Below are positions 1-9,462 of a stretch of DNA of 64,000 nucleotides, piece after piece. The stretch covers positions 1,798,001-1,862,000 of the forward strand of contig NZ_CP022353.1 in the NCBI RefSeq assembly GCF_002216685.1. Reading direction: 5' to 3'. Positions within the stretch are counted from its first letter, which is position 1, and each line of letters opens with the position of its first letter. This DNA comes from Vibrio tarriae. GTDB taxonomy: Bacteria > Pseudomonadota > Gammaproteobacteria > Enterobacterales > Vibrionaceae. The notes under the pieces are model-generated. The model saw only the letters and a program-made list of their open reading frames with translations, made no database searches and was not told where the DNA came from. Position numbers and translations under genes: made by a program.

Positions 1-2830
1 TAAGCTCGGTAAAGGCTTCTTCCTCGTCGAGATCGCTTGCCAGCTCAAGCTCTGGCTCAACTTCCGATTCTTCGGCGGGCTCTAACTGCGCGTCCGCCAA
101 GGCGTCCTCTTCGGTGTACTCGGGTAAATCGAGTTCATTAAGCACAGTAAGGTCACTTTCATCATTAGATGCTTCTGCAGCCAACGGCTCCGACTCAGGC
201 TCAATTTCGGTCTCAACTTGTTGTTCGTCGAATGCAGAAGACGGAGTGACTTCAGCCAATTGAGGCTCATCATTCTCTTCTGGCAGCTCCAAATCGTTAA
301 GAGTGAGAGACTCCTCGACAGACTGAGAAAGCGCGTCAGGGGCTAACACATCATCAGACGTATCCACTGTATTTGATTGCGGCTGCGCAGCCAAATCTGC
401 CAGTAATTCATCCACCGTTTCATTTGTGGCGGTAGTCTGCTCTGGCAAATCATCCTCAGCCGAAGATAGCTCAAGCTCAGCATTACCCTCTAAAGTTGGT
501 GAGGAGTCATCCTCATCAAATACCCAATCCTCATCTTGAGGAGTACCAAACTCATTGGCGGGTAGCGCACTTGGCTGCGGTAAGTCGTCTTCCAGACCAC
601 CTTCAATTTCAGGATTGAAATCAAAATCATCCGCTTGTGCGAAAGCTTCATTTTCATCGAGTACAGGTTCAAGTAACGGATCTTTTGCGGGTGCCGAGTT
701 GAGTAAGTCGTCAATGAAGGTATCGCTATTAAACTCATCTTCGGTTGCCAACTCCGGGAGTGATTCTGCTGGCTCTGGATGCTGCTCAATTTCAAGCAAC
801 TCATCAAAAAGCTCAGTACCATCTTCTACACTGAGTTTTTCCGGTGCCACTGAGAATTCTGTAGCTTCGATGGATTCATCATCCAAGTCCAGATCATCCA
901 GTAATTCATCCAAAAGCTCAGTGCTGTTTTGGTCAATTTCAAGCCCAGAGGCAAGCTCTTCGGGCACGGGTTCCCCCAACACCTCATTGAGTAACTGAGT
1001 GCTATCTTCCTCTAAATCTAAAATGGGCTCTTCAGGTTGAAGAAGATCCGCAGTTTGGGCATCAAACTCATCGTTTTCTGGCTTATCAAAATCATCCAAC
1101 AACTCATCTAAAAGCTCGGTACTCTCTTCGCTCAGAGGAGCATCTTGTTCAGCGAGTATTTCATCAAGTAATGCCGTTTCATCTATCGCTTTGGCTTCAA
1201 GTTGCTCAAGGTCAGCTTGCTCTTCGATAGAGGCAAACAGGTCATCCAAATCTTGGTCACCCGCTACGCCTGCACCACTGAGATCAAATTCGTCATTATC
1301 CTCTTCACTGAGCGACGCCAGCTCATCATTGAGTAGCGTATCCAAGGTTTCGGTATCTTGGATCGCGGGTTCATCATCTAATGCGTCGAGTTCACTGGCG
1401 AGTAAGTCATCCAGCAGCGATTGATCCACTTTGCCATCGCTAAGCAGCTCATTCTCTTCATCACCGGATAACAGCGCTTCGATGTCATCCTCCGACATTT
1501 GATTTTCATCAGCCAAGTCAAAAGAATTCAGATCATCGTTGTCGGTTGGTTCGCTAACATCATTTAGCGCGCGCTCCATCTCTTCAAGTCCGAGCGCTTT
1601 ATCATCAGCGTTAACAGAAATGCCGTTGGCACTTTCATTTAGAGCATCAAATTCGGTATCGAGATCGCCATCATCATCAATTCCTACAAACAGATCATCG
1701 CTGTCCTGTCCATCAAGATTGAAATCAAGATCGGTTTCGTTCAGATCGGCGAAGACATCATCTTCATCCGAGAACGCTTTTTCAGCGTCATTTTCTTCTT
1801 TGTCGTCGGTGGTACTGAAGAGGTCATCATCCAGCAGCAGATCATCGCCAATATCTTCCGTCTGTTCTGGACCTAAAGTGACAGGCGCCGCTGTTGGCAT
1901 TTCAGAAGTGATATTGTTTTGCGTTGGATTCTCTTGCTGAGCACTCGAGCGGCGGTTAAGCAGCAGAAGCACTACGATAGCAATCAGTAGACCGGGGATT
2001 AGCGCTAACAATGCCACTAACCAGCCATTAGAAAGCAAATTATCTAAAGCTGATGGCGCAAGACGCGAAGCTTCTTCCGCTTTACGGCGCTCTTCTTCCA
2101 ACAATCTCTCGACTTCACTGCGGATGCGGTTCTCATCACCCAGCTCTTCTTTGAGAGTGCTGACTTCCGATTGCACTTGCGAAAGCATCAAGCGCAAGGT
2201 GTGATTCTTCTCTTCCAAAGCCATCACGTCAGCATCTGTTGATTGGCTGGGTTTAGCGGGCGTCTTGAGCTCAGTAGGCGCTTTCTCTTGCGGCGCGGTC
2301 GTAGAGGGGACTTGAGGCGGCGTTTGCGCGACCGCTTCTACTTTTGGCGTTGCAACAGGAGCTGGACGAGGAGGAGCTACAGGCCTCACTGGCGTATCGG
2401 GTGTTTGGTTTAATTTTGCTTGGTGAGACGCCATGATGTTGACAGCGTCTTGAGTACTATTGCGACTGATTTGTGCCAGTGACGGAACACGTAGAGTACT
2501 ACCTGGGATCAGAGTATGAATATTCTGATTTTCAAACGCCTGAGGATTGAGCTGATAAATGGCCAATAACGTTTGTTGCACCGTGACGCTGGAAGAAGGC
2601 CGTAACTGGCTGGCTATCGACCACAAAGTCTGGTTGGCTGAGGTCGGCCCGAAAAATCGACCGGGTTCATTATTAGCCGAATTACGAACAATATTTTCAC
2701 TATATTGGGGCGTGGGTTGTACTTGGCCATCGGGGCCAACAAGACGAATGCTTTCTGCACTGACGAAAGAAGTCTGAGTCACGACCATTACTGCCACTGG
2801 CAGCAGGAGTCGTTGGAAAAATCGACGCAT
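1..2830 (-). CDS. hubP: Polar landmark protein HubP/FimV (3' end outside window)
   Basis: This is a large acidic inner-membrane protein of the FimV/HubP family, known in Vibrio to sit at the cell pole and recruit ParA-type partners for chromosome segregation, flagella and chemotaxis. About 943 codons are visible, starting at ATG 2830, and the frame is open to the window edge. In order I see a signal-like N-terminus (MRRFFQRLLLPVAVMVV), a LysM-type peptidoglycan-binding region (about residues 64-118), a Pro-rich linker and a coiled coil (about 203-253). A transmembrane segment (about 265-290, GWLVALLALIPGLLIAIVV) follows. After that comes a long cytoplasmic Asp/Glu/Leu-rich region with degenerate repeats of the type TELLDELLDD. 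The C-terminal FimV domain lies off the window. It is transcribed in the same direction as glnS, which has its own terminator. Confidence 0.93.
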   Translation of the reverse strand, partial: MRRFFQRLLLPVAVMVVTQTSFVSAESIRLVGPDGQVQPTPQYSENIVRNSANNEPGRFFGPTSANQTLWSIASQLRPSSSVTVQQTLLAIYQLNPQAFENQNIHTLIPGSTLRVPSLAQISRNSTQDAVNIMASHQAKLNQTPDTPVRPVAPPRPAPVATPKVEAVAQTPPQVPSTTAPQEKAPTELKTPAKPSQSTDADVMALEEKNHTLRLMLSQVQSEVSTLKEELGDENRIRSEVERLLEEERRKAEEASRLAPSALDNLLSNGWLVALLALIPGLLIAIVVLLLLNRRSSAQQENPTQNNITSEMPTAAPVTLGPEQTEDIGDDLLLDDDLFSTTDDKEENDAEKAFSDEDDVFADLNETDLDFNLDGQDSDDLFVGIDDDGDLDTEFDALNESANGISVNADDKALGLEEMERALNDVSEPTDNDDLNSFDLADENQMSEDDIEALLSGDEENELLSDGKVDQSLLDDLLASELDALDDEPAIQDTETLDTLLNDELASLSEEDNDEFDLSGAGVAGDQDLDDLFASIEEQADLEQLEAKAIDETALLDEILAEQDAPLSEESTELLDELLDDFDKPENDEFDAQTADLLQPEEPILDLEEDSTQLLNEVLGEPVPEELASGLEIDQNSTELLDELLDDLDLDDESIEATEFSVAPEKLSVEDGTELFDELLEIEQHPEPAESLPELATEDEFNSDTFIDDLLNSAPAKDPLLEPVLDENEAFAQADDFDFNPEIEGGLEDDLPQPSALPANEFGTPQDEDWVFDEDDSSPTLEGNAELELSSAEDDLPEQTTATNETVDELLADLAAQPQSNTVDTSDDVLAPDALSQSVEESLTLNDLELPEENDEPQLAEVTPSSAFDEQQVETEIEPESEPLAAEASNDESDLTVLNELDLPEYTEEDALADAQLEPAEESEVEPELELASDLDEEEAFTEL

Positions 2831-3004
2831 AAAAGGCTCAGTATGTGCTTTGAATTTTGAAGTACGGAGATTGGTTAAATATATCGGATCCACCTAGCAA
2901 AACTATAGACTGGCTGGCAAAAAATGTGTCACGACCGGAATAATCGCAGGAATCTCACACAAATTTCAGTCCTAGCGTGAGGCAACACCGCTTTCTCCAC
3001 GCCT

Positions 3005-3037
3005 AAAAACAAAGCCAGCACGTTGGCTGGCTTTGCA
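3005..3037 (-). terminator. Rho-independent terminator of glnS
   Basis: Stem CAAAGCCAGC pairs with GCTGGCTTTG and is followed on the minus strand by TTTTTA. It lies 21 bases after the glnS stop and separates glnS from hubP. Confidence 0.8.
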
Positions 3038-3057
3038 TTTTACTCTCGTTTTTCGGC

Positions 3058-4728
3058 TTACTCTTCGTCGATTTTGGCGAAACTATCGCGCAAACCAACA
3101 GTGCGGTTAAAGACCAAAGCCTGCGGGCTAGAATCTTTGTTATCGGCACAGAAATAGCCCATACGCTCAAACTGATAACCAAATTCAGGTTTTGCTTCGA
3201 CTAAGCTTGGCTCAACATAACCTTGAACTTTTACCAGAGATTCTGGGTTAATGGTTTCGGCAAAGTTATCCGCCACACCTGGATTGGGTACAGTGAACAG
3301 ACGCTCGTAGAGACGAAACTCAGCAGGAACGCCTTTTTCAGCAGATACCCAGTGAATAACACCTTTCACTTTACGACCATCGGCTGGGTTTTTACCCAAG
3401 GTTTCAGGATCGTAAGAACAGAAGATCGTAGTGATATTACCTTGTTCATCTTTTTCGATGCGCTCAGCTTTGATGACGTAAGCACCACGCAGACGCACTT
3501 CTTTGCCTAACACCAAACGCTTGTATTTCTTGTTGGCTTCTTCGCGGAAATCTTCGCGTTCAATCCACAACTCACGGGTAAATGGCACTTCGCGATCGCC
3601 CATCTCAGGTTTGTTGGGATGGTTAGCCAGCGTCAAGGTTTCCACTGTGCCTGCGGCGAAGTTCTCAATCACCAGTTTGACCGGATCCAGAACAGCCATC
3701 GCACGTGGCGCATTTTCGTTAAGATCATCACGAATACAAGACTCTAACGCACTGTATTCAATCATGTTTTCTTGCTTAGTCACACCAATGCGCTTACAGA
3801 ATTCACGAATAGCGCTCGGCGTGAAGCCACGGCGGCGCAGGCCTGAAATGGTCGGCATACGTGGATCATCCCAACCTGTGACCAATTTTTCGGTCACTAG
3901 CTGGTTCAGTTTACGCTTAGACATCACGGTATATTCGAGATTTAAGCGGCTGAATTCATACTGGCGTGGATGGCATGGAATCGTGATGTTATCAAGAACC
4001 CAATCATACAGACGGCGGTTGTCTTGGAATTCCAAAGTACAAATAGAGTGCGTAATGCCTTCGAGCGCATCAGAAATACAGTGTGTGAAATCGTACATCG
4101 GATAGATGCACCACTTGTCACCCGTTTGGTGGTGTTCAGCAAAACGCACACGGTACAAAACAGGATCACGCATTACGATAAAAGACGATGCCATATCGAT
4201 TTTTGCACGTAGACAAGCTTGGCCTTCTGCAAATTCACCCGCACGCATTTTTTCAAACAGCGCTAGGTTTTCTTCTACGCTACGATCGCGGTATGGGCTG
4301 TGCTTACCGGGCTCAGTTAGAGTGCCACGGTATTCACGAATTTGCTCAGGCGTGAGTTCATCCACATACGCCAAGCCTTTTTGAATCAGCTCAATCGCGT
4401 ATTCATACAACTTGTCAAAATAGTCAGAGGAGTAACACACCTCTCCCGACCACTCAAAACCTAGCCAAGTCACATCTTTTTTGATCGACTCAACATATTC
4501 AAGGTTCTCTTTTTCTGGGTTTGTATCATCAAAGCGCAGGTTGCACTGCCCTTGATAATCCTGAGCAATACCGAAATTCAGACAGATTGACTTGGCGTGA
4601 CCGATGTGCAGGTAGCCATTCGGCTCCGGCGGGAAACGAGTATGCACGGTCGTGTGTTTACCATCCGCAAGATCTTTATCGATAATTTGGCGGATGAAGT
4701 TCGATGGACGAGCCTCAGCTTCACTCAT
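3058..4728 (-). CDS. glnS: Glutaminyl-tRNA synthetase
   Basis: GlnRS charges tRNA-Gln with glutamine using ATP. The protein has 556 residues, the usual bacterial length. The class I signature HIGH is at residues 41-44 within [12 protein letters not shown]. The second signature is the GlnRS-type VMSKRKL near residue 268. The C-terminal half is the two beta-barrel anticodon-binding region. The start at 4728 ([10 protein letters not shown]) precedes the conserved core by the expected distance. The gene is flanked by its own terminator and, upstream, by the nagE terminator, so it is probably monocistronic. Confidence 0.97.
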   Translation of the reverse strand: MSEAEARPSNFIRQIIDKDLADGKHTTVHTRFPPEPNGYLHIGHAKSICLNFGIAQDYQGQCNLRFDDTNPEKENLEYVESIKKDVTWLGFEWSGEVCYSSDYFDKLYEYAIELIQKGLAYVDELTPEQIREYRGTLTEPGKHSPYRDRSVEENLALFEKMRAGEFAEGQACLRAKIDMASSFIVMRDPVLYRVRFAEHHQTGDKWCIYPMYDFTHCISDALEGITHSICTLEFQDNRRLYDWVLDNITIPCHPRQYEFSRLNLEYTVMSKRKLNQLVTEKLVTGWDDPRMPTISGLRRRGFTPSAIREFCKRIGVTKQENMIEYSALESCIRDDLNENAPRAMAVLDPVKLVIENFAAGTVETLTLANHPNKPEMGDREVPFTRELWIEREDFREEANKKYKRLVLGKEVRLRGAYVIKAERIEKDEQGNITTIFCSYDPETLGKNPADGRKVKGVIHWVSAEKGVPAEFRLYERLFTVPNPGVADNFAETINPESLVKVQGYVEPSLVEAKPEFGYQFERMGYFCADNKDSSPQALVFNRTVGLRDSFAKIDEE

Positions 4729-4920
4729 CTATAGCACCTCAAAATTCATTTAGTATTGTCAGAAAGCGTTTCTGCTTCTTATGCCATCAAGGCTAGAAAA
4801 CAGAAAATATTGCCGCTAATCATCCACAATTCTTGCGGTGGGCACAATAAAAACTATGGATTTCTTGTGATTATTTCTACGGTTCGATGCTTATATCACC
4901 ACTTCTCAAGCGGTAAATAA

Positions 4921-4950
4921 GTAAAAAGCCTCCGCTTTCGCGAAGGCTTT
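4921..4950 (-). terminator. Rho-independent terminator of nagE
   Basis: GC-rich hairpin AAAGCCTTCGC / GCGGAGGCTTT with a short loop is followed on the minus strand by TTTTTAC. It lies 26 bases past the nagE stop. Confidence 0.8.
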
Positions 4951-4975
4951 GATTCAGGCTAGGGTTTAAACTCGA

Positions 4976-6547
4976 TTAAGGCAGTTTAACGTCAGAAAGA
5001 TCTTCTTTCGGGCTGATGGCTTTCATTTCACCCGCGACGATTTCTGCTAGAGGGCCAAGGATAACTTGCAGGTTATTTTCACCCAGTTTCACAACACCTT
5101 TCGCGCCCAGTTTCTTCAGTACCGCTTCATTTGCAACCGAGCGGTCTTTCAACGTCAGGCGTAGACGTGTGATACACGCATCGATAGATGTCAGGTTTTC
5201 ATGACCACCCAGTGCTTTCAGGTATTGGCGAGCCAAATCACCTTTAGATGCATCTGCTGAGTCTGTTTCTGTTTCCACTTCTTCGTCTTCACGACCTGGA
5301 GATTTCAGGTTGAACGCACGAATGGCGAATGTGAACGTGAAGAAGTACAGAGCAAAGAACGCCAGACCAATTACAAACAGAGTTGCAGGTTTCGTTGCTA
5401 GGCCCCAGTTCAGCGCGAAATCGATAAGGCCAGCTGAGAAACCAAAACCATGCAGTGTACCAAACATGTTAGCCACAACCAGTGACAGACCTGTAAACAC
5501 AGCGTGCATTGCGTACAGTGCTGGTGCTAGGAACACAAACATGAACTCAAGAGGCTCAGTGATACCTGTTAGGAATGAACAAAACGCCACAGAGAATAGA
5601 GCACCACCCACTTGGTGACGACGCTCAGCTGGAGCGGCTAGGTACATAGCAAGCGCAGCACCTGGTAGGCCAAACATCATTACTGGGAAGAAGCCGTTCA
5701 TGAATACCCCAGCGCTCTTATCGCCACCGAAGAAACGGTGTAGGTCGCCAGATTTAACCACTTCAGTTACTTCTTTAACCATTGCTGTGATTTCAGGAGT
5801 TACCGCATTTTTGAATGCAAAGGTATGCTCTTGACCCACCACTAATGTTTTCGCTAGAGCTGGATCCACACACAGTTTTTCGAGTGCAGGTAGAGCTTGA
5901 CCAGCCGCTTGAGCACCTGAAACTAGGATCTCTTGGCAGGTACCCATACCGAACCAGAAGTAAGAGTTCAGAACGTGGTGCAGACCTACAGGGATTAGAG
6001 CGCGGTTTAGAGTGCCGTAAACAAATTGACCTAGGGCTCCTGATGTAGATACTGCATGCGCCAACGCATCTAATCCGCCTTGGATTGATGGCCAGATAAC
6101 GCCAGAAAGCGCACCAGCAACCAGAGCAAACAGACCCGCCATAATTGGTACTAAACGCTTACCAGCAAAGAATGCTAGCCATTCTGGCAAACGTGTAGTG
6201 TGGAACGCATTGTAAGAATGTCCTGCGATGATACCTGCGAAGATACCGCCGAAGAAAGACATGTTGATAGAAGCATCAATCGTTTTTGCAGTTGCAGTCA
6301 GAACAAAGTAAGCTACCGCACCTGCTAGGCCTGCAGCGCCAGAACCATCCTTCGACAGACCGATTGCAATACCTAAACCAAACAATAGTGGCAGTTGGCT
6401 AAAAATTGCATCGCCCGCTGCAGCCATGAATGGAATACCTAACAGGTCTGGTTGACCCAAACGAAGTAAAAGCGCCGCTACAGGTAGCGTTGCGATAGGT
6501 AGCATCAATGCTTTACCTAACTTTTGCGCATATCCAAGAATATTCAC
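4976..6547 (-). CDS. nagE: N-acetylglucosamine PTS permease, EIICB
   Basis: This inner-membrane PTS permease imports and phosphorylates N-acetylglucosamine. The 523-residue protein has a hydrophobic EIIC domain (about residues 1-400, several TM helices) and an EIIB domain near 440-515. The EIIB phosphocysteine motif is IDACITRLRL. There is no EIIA domain after EIIB, whereas E. coli NagE (about 648 residues) carries a fused one. It must therefore take phosphate from a separate EIIA, most simply Crr at 38174. The gene is divergent from nagA across a 468-base region holding CRP-like and NagC-like sites. The GC-rich glucose/GlcNAc family makes sugar assignment uncertain in general, but the nag context supports GlcNAc. 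Confidence 0.93.
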   Translation of the reverse strand: MNILGYAQKLGKALMLPIATLPVAALLLRLGQPDLLGIPFMAAAGDAIFSQLPLLFGLGIAIGLSKDGSGAAGLAGAVAYFVLTATAKTIDASINMSFFGGIFAGIIAGHSYNAFHTTRLPEWLAFFAGKRLVPIMAGLFALVAGALSGVIWPSIQGGLDALAHAVSTSGALGQFVYGTLNRALIPVGLHHVLNSYFWFGMGTCQEILVSGAQAAGQALPALEKLCVDPALAKTLVVGQEHTFAFKNAVTPEITAMVKEVTEVVKSGDLHRFFGGDKSAGVFMNGFFPVMMFGLPGAALAMYLAAPAERRHQVGGALFSVAFCSFLTGITEPLEFMFVFLAPALYAMHAVFTGLSLVVANMFGTLHGFGFSAGLIDFALNWGLATKPATLFVIGLAFFALYFFTFTFAIRAFNLKSPGREDEEVETETDSADASKGDLARQYLKALGGHENLTSIDACITRLRLTLKDRSVANEAVLKKLGAKGVVKLGENNLQVILGPLAEIVAGEMKAISPKEDLSDVKLP

Positions 6548-6630
6548 CTTAAGTTCCCCCTATAGGATTTTTGTATAGTATTGAGAGACTTTTTTTAGTC
6601 GCCCAATTTAGTCCTAGTCAGTTTATGACA

Positions 6631-6654
6631 TTAATTTTGCTCCGCAAATTAAAA
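6631..6654. promoter_or_regulatory. Candidate NagC operator
   Basis: The imperfect palindrome TTAATTTTGC-TCC-GCAAATTAAAA resembles the AT-rich NagC operator with central GC steps. It lies between divergent nagE and nagA, where NagC sites are expected. The match is by eye from remembered consensus. A second palindrome, CATAAAA-CTTA-TTTTATG at 6718-6735, could be another. Confidence 0.5.
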
Positions 6655-6664
6655 CCTCATCATT

Positions 6665-6680
6665 TGTGATCCTAATCACC
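6665..6680. promoter_or_regulatory. Candidate CRP-cAMP site
   Basis: TGTGA-TCCTAA-TCACC matches the CRP consensus TGTGA-N6-TCACA at 9 of 10 half-site bases. It lies in the nagE/nagA divergent promoter region, where CRP activation of amino-sugar uptake is well known in enterics. The rest of 6548-7015 holds no gene that I can support. Confidence 0.6.
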
Positions 6681-7015
6681 CGTGGCTCTAAGAACGAAAT
6701 GATTTTGCTAGCCAGATCATAAAACTTATTTTATGATGTAAAAAAACAACTTTTGAACGTTAATATTACAGCATTTGTTGGTCAGACAATCACCGTGTTA
6801 CACTTGTTAGCATGGCGTATCTTTCTTAATGCCCCTAGGTTAAACACCGAAAAGAGTGGTTCGACCAATGACTTATTTTTAGCCGCAGTTGCTGTGGCCT
6901 TTTGCACAAAAGATAATTCGCGACCTGATTGAAGTAAAACAGCTTCCGCTTTGGCTGTAATCTCGGCGAGTCGCTAAAATGAATCTAAAAATATCGACAA
7001 GAGGATTAGCTGATT

Positions 7016-8152
7016 ATGTATGCGCTAACTAACTGCAAAATCTACACAGGCAATGATGTGCTTGTGAAACATGCGGTAATCATCAACGGTGACAAAATTG
7101 AAGCTGTTTGCCCTATCGAATCTCTTCCATCTGAGATGAATGTGGTCGACCTAAACGGTGCAAACCTCAGCCCTGGTTTTATCGACTTGCAGCTCAATGG
7201 TTGTGGTGGCGTGATGTTCAATGATGAGATCACTGCAGAAACCATCGACATTATGCATAAAGCTAACCTGAAATCGGGCTGTACCAGTTTCCTTCCAACG
7301 CTGATCACCTCTTCCGATGAGAACATGCGCCAAGCGATTGCCGCCGCTCGCGAATATCAGGCTAAATACCCAAATCAATCGCTTGGTCTTCATTTAGAAG
7401 GCCCTTATCTCAATGTCATGAAAAAAGGGATCCACAGCGTTGACTTCATCCGCCCCTCTGACGATACGATGATTGATACGATTTGCGACAATAGTGATGT
7501 GATCGCCAAAGTCACTCTCGCGCCAGAGAATAATAAGCCTGAACATATTGAGAAGCTGGTTAAAGCTGGGATTGTTGTTTCTATTGGACACACGAACGCG
7601 ACCTATAGCGAAGCACGTAAAAGCTTTGAATCCGGCATTACCTTTGCGACCCATCTCTTTAACGCAATGACCCCGATGGTAGGTCGTGAGCCAGGAGTTG
7701 TCGGGGCGATTTATGATACACCTGAGGTGTATGCGGGCATCATCGCCGATGGCTTCCATGTTGATTACGCAAACATCCGAATTGCCCACAAAATTAAGGG
7801 TGAAAAGCTCGTATTAGTGACCGATGCCACAGCTCCTGCAGGCGCTGAAATGGATTACTTTATTTTTGTCGGTAAGAAAGTATATTACCGAGATGGCAAA
7901 TGTGTTGATGAAAATGGCACGCTTGGCGGTTCAGCCCTAACAATGATTGAAGCAGTTCAAAATACGGTTGAGCATGTCGGTATCGCTTTAGATGAAGCTC
8001 TGCGAATGGCTACTCTGTATCCAGCGAAAGCAATCGGTGTTGATGAGAAACTCGGTCGTATCAAGAAAGGTATGATCGCCAACCTGACTGTTTTTGATCG
8101 TGACTTCAACGTAAAAGCGACGGTAGTTAACGGACAATACGAGCAGAATTGA
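7016..8152 (+). CDS. nagA: N-acetylglucosamine-6-phosphate deacetylase
   Basis: NagA removes acetate from GlcNAc-6-phosphate made by NagE, giving glucosamine-6-phosphate in the cytoplasm. The 378-residue amidohydrolase has the metal and active-site motifs in order: [28 protein letters not shown] and VTDATAPAG. The Asp of the last motif (near residue 269) is the expected catalytic base. Start ATG 7016 is preceded by AAGAGGATTAGC. The stop overlaps a possible TTG of nagC, so nagA-nagC is one operon. No nagB is present beside it. Confidence 0.97.
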   Translation: MYALTNCKIYTGNDVLVKHAVIINGDKIEAVCPIESLPSEMNVVDLNGANLSPGFIDLQLNGCGGVMFNDEITAETIDIMHKANLKSGCTSFLPTLITSSDENMRQAIAAAREYQAKYPNQSLGLHLEGPYLNVMKKGIHSVDFIRPSDDTMIDTICDNSDVIAKVTLAPENNKPEHIEKLVKAGIVVSIGHTNATYSEARKSFESGITFATHLFNAMTPMVGREPGVVGAIYDTPEVYAGIIADGFHVDYANIRIAHKIKGEKLVLVTDATAPAGAEMDYFIFVGKKVYYRDGKCVDENGTLGGSALTMIEAVQNTVEHVGIALDEALRMATLYPAKAIGVDEKLGRIKKGMIANLTVFDRDFNVKATVVNGQYEQN

Positions 8153-8154
8153 TA

Positions 8155-9369
8155 ATGAATGGCGGACAGATTGGTAACGTAGATTTAGTTAAACAGCTAA
8201 ACAGTGCGGCGGTTTACCGCTTGATTGACCAACAAGGTCCAATCAGTCGGATTCAAGTCGCTGATGTAAGCCAACTGGCTCCGGCCAGTGTTACCAAGAT
8301 TACCCGCCAATTGCTTGAACGTGGCTTAATCAAAGAAGTCGCGCAACAAGCTTCTACAGGTGGTCGGCGAGCCATTTCGCTGACCACAGAAGTCAAGCCG
8401 TTCCACTCTATTGCCGTGCGTATCGGACGTGACTATATTCAACTCAGCCTCTATGACCTAGGTGGAAACTCACTGGTTGATGAGCATCATGAGTTTCACT
8501 ACAACACGCAAGATGTGTTGATGTCGAGCCTGATTAAACAGATCAAACAGTTTATTCAACAACACACCGCATTAATTGATCAACTGATTGCGATCGGTGT
8601 GGCCTTACCCGGTTTGGTGAACCCAGAAACAGGTGTTGTTGAGTACATGCCTAACGTCGCGATCAATGAATTACCTCTCGGTGCAACCATTCGTGATGAG
8701 TTCCATGTTGAATGTTTTGTGGGTAACGACGTTCGTGGTATTGCCTTAGCGGAGCACTATTTCGGAGCCAGCCAAGATTGCCAAGACTCCATACTAGTCA
8801 GTGTACACCGTGGCACAGGTGCAGGGATTATCGTTAACGGTCAAGTCTTCTTAGGCTATAACCGCAACGTCGGTGAAATTGGCCACATCCAAATCGATCC
8901 TCTTGGTGAGCAATGTCAATGTGGCAACTTTGGTTGTCTAGAAACCGTTGCGACCAACCCTGCTATCACTTCTCGTGTGAAAAAACTGATCGCTCAGGGG
9001 TATGAATCTTCGCTCTCTACTCTCGATACGATTACGATTGATGATGTCTGTGAGCACGCGAATGCTGGGGATGAACTGGCGAAACAAGCTTTGGTTCGTG
9101 TAGGTAATCAGTTGGGTAAGGCGATTGCGATTACCGTAAACCTATTCAACCCACAAAAGATCGTGATTGCAGGGCAAATTACCGCCGCCAAAGAGATCGT
9201 ATTCCCCGCGATTCAACGCAACGTAGAAAATCAGTCACTGAAAACGTTCCACCAACATCTGCCGATTGTATCTTCACAAGTCTACAAACAACCCACTATG
9301 GGCGCTTTTGCTATGATCAAACGTGCGATGCTAAATGGGGTTCTGTTACAAAAATTGCTTGAAGACTGA
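8155..9369 (+). CDS. nagC: N-acetylglucosamine repressor (ROK family)
   Basis: NagC is the GlcNAc-6-P-responsive repressor of amino-sugar genes. An N-terminal winged helix-turn-helix (about residues 15-75, VYRLIDQQGPISRIQVADVS) is followed by a ROK sugar-kinase-like domain. That domain carries the zinc motif CQCGNFGC near residue 254. I choose ATG 8155 (MNGGQIGNVDLVKQL) because it matches the E. coli NagC N-terminus. A TTG at 8149, overlapping the nagA stop, would add two residues. It is co-transcribed with nagA, so the operon is probably autoregulated through the divergent nag promoter region. Confidence 0.95.
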   Translation: MNGGQIGNVDLVKQLNSAAVYRLIDQQGPISRIQVADVSQLAPASVTKITRQLLERGLIKEVAQQASTGGRRAISLTTEVKPFHSIAVRIGRDYIQLSLYDLGGNSLVDEHHEFHYNTQDVLMSSLIKQIKQFIQQHTALIDQLIAIGVALPGLVNPETGVVEYMPNVAINELPLGATIRDEFHVECFVGNDVRGIALAEHYFGASQDCQDSILVSVHRGTGAGIIVNGQVFLGYNRNVGEIGHIQIDPLGEQCQCGNFGCLETVATNPAITSRVKKLIAQGYESSLSTLDTITIDDVCEHANAGDELAKQALVRVGNQLGKAIAITVNLFNPQKIVIAGQITAAKEIVFPAIQRNVENQSLKTFHQHLPIVSSQVYKQPTMGAFAMIKRAMLNGVLLQKLLED

Positions 9370-9409
9370 GCTTTTTAGTTAAGCTTACGCAACCGATTGA
9401 CCTATAATG

Positions 9410-9438
9410 ACGGTGGTATTTTTATACCACCGTTTTTT
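9410..9438 (+). terminator. Rho-independent terminator of nagA-nagC
   Basis: Perfect 10-bp stem ACGGTGGTAT / ATACCACCGT with a TTTT loop and a run of T after it, 41 bases after the nagC stop. Confidence 0.9.
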
Positions 9439-9462
9439 ATTATTAAATTAAGAACATAGCTC

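Noticed and set aside
555..1940. Three Ser-rich plus-strand open frames (555-998, 1191-1424, 1539-1940)
   Set aside because: They are antisense to the Asp/Glu-rich hubP gene, whose codon pattern gives Ser-rich reverse frames. No ribosome sites and no recognisable domain.
3223..4384. Several open frames antisense to glnS
   Set aside because: glnS is intact with clear motifs on the other strand; these frames show no family similarity.
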